Source: Selenomonas sp. ND2010
GTDB taxonomy: Bacteria > Bacillota > Negativicutes > Selenomonadales > Selenomonadaceae
Direction of reading: 5' to 3'
NCBI RefSeq assembly: GCF_000702005.1
Contig: NZ_JNKI01000010.1
Location: forward strand, 1 to 64,000
Length of the DNA stretch: 64,000 bases
Below, in pieces: positions 12,501 through 18,500 of this stretch; the first letter of the stretch is position 1; the number at the start of each line of letters is the position of its first letter. The notes under the pieces were generated by a model that saw only the letters and a program-made list of their open reading frames with translations, did no database searches and was not told the DNA's origin. A program made the translations under genes and the position numbers.

Positions 12501-15500
12501 AGGTTGCCTTCGTCTTGGCAATTGCGCTGTCAGGTGCCACAGCCACAGCCGAAATATTGCGTCCAACCGCATCGGTTTTGATAGTCGTTGTCTCAGCCTT
12601 GCCAACCTGCGTGCCAAAGTAAATATTGTCCGCATCAAATAGACCGCCATCAACCGTAACATCAGCCGTAAGATCCATATCGCCTAATCCACGCATGCGG
12701 CTGACTCCCAGGATGGACACCGTCGTATTGCCGGCATTTACCACGCCACTGTCACGCTGGTTCGCTGCAAAAGTCAAAGTACTGCCGGAAAAATGATTAT
12801 TCTTGCCATTTATCGCAATCGCAGCTGCTCCTGCATCCGCAATCGTAGCATGGTTCACCGCTACTGCCGCACCGCCAGCGCCAACTCCTTGCGTATCTGC
12901 CAGGAGAGCTGCCTGTTTACTTGCTTCCGCGCGCACTTCACCCGTTGCCTGCAAATTATTTGTGCCCGTGAACGTAATCCCAGTATTGCTGCTTTCATCG
13001 ACATTTGAAAATGACGTCAACACGTTTATGGCACCGCCACCGCCGCCCAGCAGTTTAGCGCTTGCCTTGCTGCTATCATCCGCCAGTATCGTAATCGTGC
13101 CAGCCTTGTTTTCCTCCGTACCAATGGCAGCACCAGACAATACCACATCTGTACTGCCCTTGTTCACAACACCAGAGTAACCAACGCCAACGCCAGCCAT
13201 ACCAGCCGTTACCGCCGTCGTATGCGATACAAGGCCGTCATGTTTCTGGCCCTGATTGGCAGCCAGCGTGATGTTTCTGCCAAGCAATGTTGCTCCACTG
13301 ACTGTTACATCCGTATCATGTCTTGCCTTGATGATATTGCTGGTAGCTGCTGCCGAAGCCCCAGCGGCCATCGATATCGAAATTCCTTCCGAATCGATAT
13401 CATTCTTATCCTTAGCCGTAAGCGAAAGCGTATTTCCTGCCGTAAGCACAGAGGACTGCTGTGCTATGGCATGCACACCGCCCTGATTACTGGCAACACT
13501 GGTATCGATTGTCTGATTCTGTAGCGTCAGCATCTTTTCTTTCTGTGTGGAATCCATGCCAAATAAGCCATCGCCTTCAAATTTTCCGACAGCATTTGAG
13601 GTGTCTACACTCTTCGTGATTGCTTTTTTCGTTTCAGCATCGGTTCCCATGCTGTTGCCATTTTCATCAGCAGCCCGCGAAAGCTGATTATCCGTAATGC
13701 CTTCATTGAGTGAGGTTGCAATGACATTTACCGTAACACCAAGGCCAGCACCACCATTGACGCCAGCTACCTGACCACCAGTATCCCGTACCGATTCTGC
13801 CGCCACGGAAATATCATTGCCAGCCGTCAGCCGGCTCCCTTCGACATTGGCATTGACGGCCGTATTATACGTATTCAATACCACGCTGACGCCAGTTCCC
13901 ACGAGACCTGCCGACGATACCAGCCCCAGTGTATTGGCAAAGAGTTCATCCTTCGCTGCCACACCGATATTTCTCGCCGTAATCGTGCTGTTTTGTGCCG
14001 CTGCCGTCACCTTGTTCTCTATTTTGTTGATGGCAACATCACCGGCTACCGCTGCACCGATTCCCACTGCAATCGTGCCATTATAAAGCTCAGTATTCAA
14101 AACACTCTGGTTTTCGGCGGCAATATCAACATCGCGATTACTGGTAAGCGTGCTGTCTTTTACCATTGCCGATACCGTTGAACCATCTGTTACCAGCGAT
14201 ATGCCCGCACCGACACCAACAGCAGCCACGCCCCCCGAAATTGCTCCGGATATATTGCGCACATACTCTCGCGACTCATGACTAGCATTTACCCTTGTAT
14301 CTCCATTTGTCGTAACGGTCATATTATCGATTGCTGCCGTCGTCTCACCATTTAAGATATGGCGTACTGTGCCGTTTCCGGCGGATACCGCTACCTTACC
14401 ACCCGCAATCGCAGTTCCAATCGTAAGATTCGTCGTCGCCTGTTGCGAATCCGCTGCAACCGTAAGCTTCTGTGCCTTGAGTACCTTCTTGTCAGCCGAT
14501 GACTTGACTTCCGCTTTCGTCTTGCGGTCAATCGTATTCCACGTACTACCCGATCCGACCGACACACCCACTAAACCGCCGCCAATCGAGGCCCCGACTG
14601 TGAACGAACCAAGATTCGTATAATCCGCAGCCTTTACGGCAGCATCGCCATACGACGAGCTTCCATCGTTCAATGCGGCATTGATGACCTGCGCATCCGT
14701 CCTGCCTCCGATAGTATTGACATTGACCGTACCAGCAAGGCCCACACCAGCACTGCCCGAAATCGCAATGCCAGCTGATGCCAGCGCCGATGCAATCGAA
14801 TGCGTGGCCGAACTGTCAACGACGATTCCGGCAGCTTTTCCCTGCTGACGTCCATGGAAAAGCGACGAAGCTTTCCACATGGAACTATCACCAAAACCGG
14901 AAATCAACGCATCATCTGCCATACCGCCATGTACCGCAATCGCATCATCGGCTGCGTCACTCCCCTTCGCCGTTACCGTGCCTCCTTCGATTTTGGCCGT
15001 AGTATTGCCCGAAAGCTCATTAACGGCTACGGCTGCACCCACACCTACGTTACCGCCAGCCGCCAATCCCAACGCACCGGCATAGTTTGCCAGGCGTTCA
15101 TCGCTTTTCGCGACGACACCAACATTGTTCGTGCTCGTAATAGCCGGATTCACGAGTTTAGCGGTAACATCATCGGACAAATAGTTATAGCTGGCGGAAC
15201 CGCCAATCGATGCAGCTCCCATGACATTAGGCGCTGCCCCCGCACCGATAGACAGGATATCGCTATCCCCACTGCCGGTTACCGATATCCTGCCGGCATG
15301 AATCGTCTTTTGCGGAGAGGAGGAAATCTCAGCCGTCGTATCCTGGTCCAGTTTATTTATCGATAAACCAACGGCTGCATTGATTAGCGTGCTGATACCA
15401 ACAGCCGCGGCAGAACCGACCGTCGTCACTTGGTGCTTGCTGTCTGCTGCCACTTCAAGGGAAGCACCATCCTCATCCAGTTTGCTGACCTTCGTATCGG

Positions 15501-18500
15501 CCAGACGTGCTATGGTATCTTTTGATGCTTCCGTCACAGCCGCTGCCCCCTGCAAATGGAAGGGATTGCTGCCAAATTGCACGCCAAAACCACCGGCAAC
15601 CGTCACGAATTTTGACGTATCACTGGCTTTGACCGTAATCTTGCTATCTGCTATTGTCTCAATATCAGCATTCTGGATCTCAGCGCGCACTTTCTCCTTA
15701 TCCGAGCTGCTACCCAAATCAGCATAGGCCACCGCACCGCCGACAGCCACTTTAGCACCGCCGACCATGATACCGCCAGCAACCGTCGTCTTTTTGGCCG
15801 TATCCGTAGCCGTAACCGACAGATTCTTGACCTTGGTCAACTTCTTGTTTGACGACTTCCCGTCAATGACACTTTCGGTATTATCACGGCCACGATTAAG
15901 TCCTACCGCACCATTGGCGGCAAAGGCTGCCGACTTGCCAGCAACGACATTGACACCACCGGCAATCGATAGTGCCTGACTGTCATTTTTGGCATCCAGC
16001 GTAACAACCGTACCTTCCGCTCCGCCTGTTACTTCGCTGCCGTACAAATAAGCTCCGGTTGTGTTATTCAGCGCATTATACGAGAGCGTAAGCCCGGCGG
16101 CAATGCCTTTCCCGGCTGCGATTTCACCAGCAATGCTCATAACATTGCTGTCATTTTGCGCCTTAGCACTGACTTCGCCAGCCGTCAACACAGCATTTTC
16201 GATAACGGCCTTGGTTTCCTGCCGCAAATCGTTCCAACTGCCAGACCCCGCACCATTGAACGTCTTGCCGCCAATCGCCACACCGGCACCTACCGAAAGG
16301 ATATTCCCCATACTTGCCGCTTCGCCGTTTACCGTATCAGCCGTAATCGTTGCACCACTTACCTTGGACGTGATGAAATTATCAACATGATTATAGGAAA
16401 TGCCAACACCAGCACCAGCACTTCCCCCCCAGCCGCCGGCAATGGCTGCCGTAACGGTCGTACTGCGATTGCTTCCCAGTTCTGCCTTAGCCTCATTTTC
16501 CTCATCGGCAGCTGCACCTGCGCCAGTATTTTCCGCGTCTGCAGCCGACCCCGTCGACGTATCCACATAGCTTGTCCCTGTCGTATCAACGCCAGCATCT
16601 TCCAGCTGTTTTTTATTCTCGTCATCTTCACTCTTACTGCCATCGTTTCCTGTGCTTTCCTTCCATTTATCCTTGATAAACTCAGCAGCATCCGCAAAGA
16701 TTGACGTATTCTTTTTACCGGTTTCGCCAGCCTTTATATTTACCGCATTTGTATTTTTGACCGTCGTATCCGTCATCGTCGCACGTGTGCTATTTTCGAT
16801 ATCCCCATAGGCAAAAGCGCCTTCAAACGAATAGCCGCTATCCCCCGTCGCTGCCGTTCCCGCAGCAGCTCCCGTAAGCTGCGTCGTCCCTTTCTGCGCC
16901 GTGACGTCAACCTTTGAAAAATCAGACACTGTGCCTCTGATCATAGCACTTTCCAGCGTGTTATCGATATCACTGATTGCTACCGCGCCGCCCACGCCAA
17001 CCTGTGTGCCATTGCCACCAGTTGCGCGGTTGAGATCAAGACCGCCCGTAATCTGGAAGTCTGTCGACTGAACGGTATTTTCCAACACGGCTTTATCTTT
17101 TCCCGTACCCGTCACCGTATTATCGATGAACAGCGCCCGCGAATCAATATCCAGCACGTTATGGTAGACGACACCGGCAACCGCTACATTCGTGCCATTC
17201 CCTACCGAAGAGGCAACTCCCATACCAGCTGCAAGGTTGATTCCCAGCCGCGAAGCCGAATTCTTTATCTCATCAGCGCCCGTTACCACTGTGTCCCGCA
17301 TAACCGAACGATTTTCACGCACGGTATCCGTCAGCGCATAGGTACCGCCAATCCCCACTTTAGTGGCCGACTGCTGTCCATTCGGTTTGAGCGAATTCTT
17401 GACTGACGTACCGGCTGTTGTCATGGCTCCCACAAGATCGCTTGACGAAATTGCCAAGGCATGCGAGACTCCGTCGCCCTCCAGCGTAATATTGACATGG
17501 TCCACCAAAGCATTCGTACCACCATCGAGGAAATTGAGCGCAACACTTCCCTCAAGTCCGAAGCTCGTACTGGGCTTGGATGCTTTATCGCCTGCCGCCG
17601 GTGCCGCACTGCCATCGGGATCTGCCTTTTTGGCAGCCTTGTTGGCTGACTCCGTTGCTGTGTCCGCTGGCGGAGCTGGTGCATCGTCCGTCTTATCCTG
17701 CGCACTCTTTTCTGTCGTTTTATTGTTTTTCGCTGCGACAGTATCTTCTTCGAGCTCCGAAGATTTCTTGGCAGCATCCTTACTATCCGTTTCGCCTTTC
17801 TTGGACCAGAGCGTCCACTTTTCACTGTCCTTTTTCTCATCCTTGTTCTTGGCTGTGCTTTCCGAATTCTTCGCCGCTTTGCCATCAGCCTTCATCATGC
17901 CACTCGAAATCGCATGGATTGACACGCTGCCAGCTGAAATAGTCCCGCGCGCTCCGCCGTTCGTAGCATTTCCCAAAAGCTGCGCATCGTCGCCTAATCC
18001 AGCGCGCACTAAGGAAGCCCCCTGATACAAGGCTTTTGCTGCCTGCTGTTCATTGGTATCGCCTGCGGCAGGCTCCGTCAAACCGTTGCCATTATCCCCC
18101 ACCATAGCCAAGGTATTTACCGTAAAATTGCTGATACCAACACCCAGACCAAAGGCATACTGACTACTGTTTTCCGTGCGTGCCGACGTATCGCCACTCA
18201 CACTGTTGCTGCTAAGAGCGGTCAATTTGCCGGACTGGAGGCTTGCCTCATCATCCCATGACAAGAGACTATTGGCATCGCCATAACTGAGTGCCAACAT
18301 CCCCGAAATGCCGACCTTTTCGCCCTTACCGGCATTCTTGACCTTATTTTCCACATTGATCGCATTATTCGACGTAAGGATAGTCATGACAGGCGCTTCA
18401 ATAGACGCTTTGCGGCCGACAGCCAGAATTCCCTGGCTGTCCACGTGCTCAATCCCCACCGTGCCGCCAATGGCAACATTGCCATTCTCATCGGTTGCAC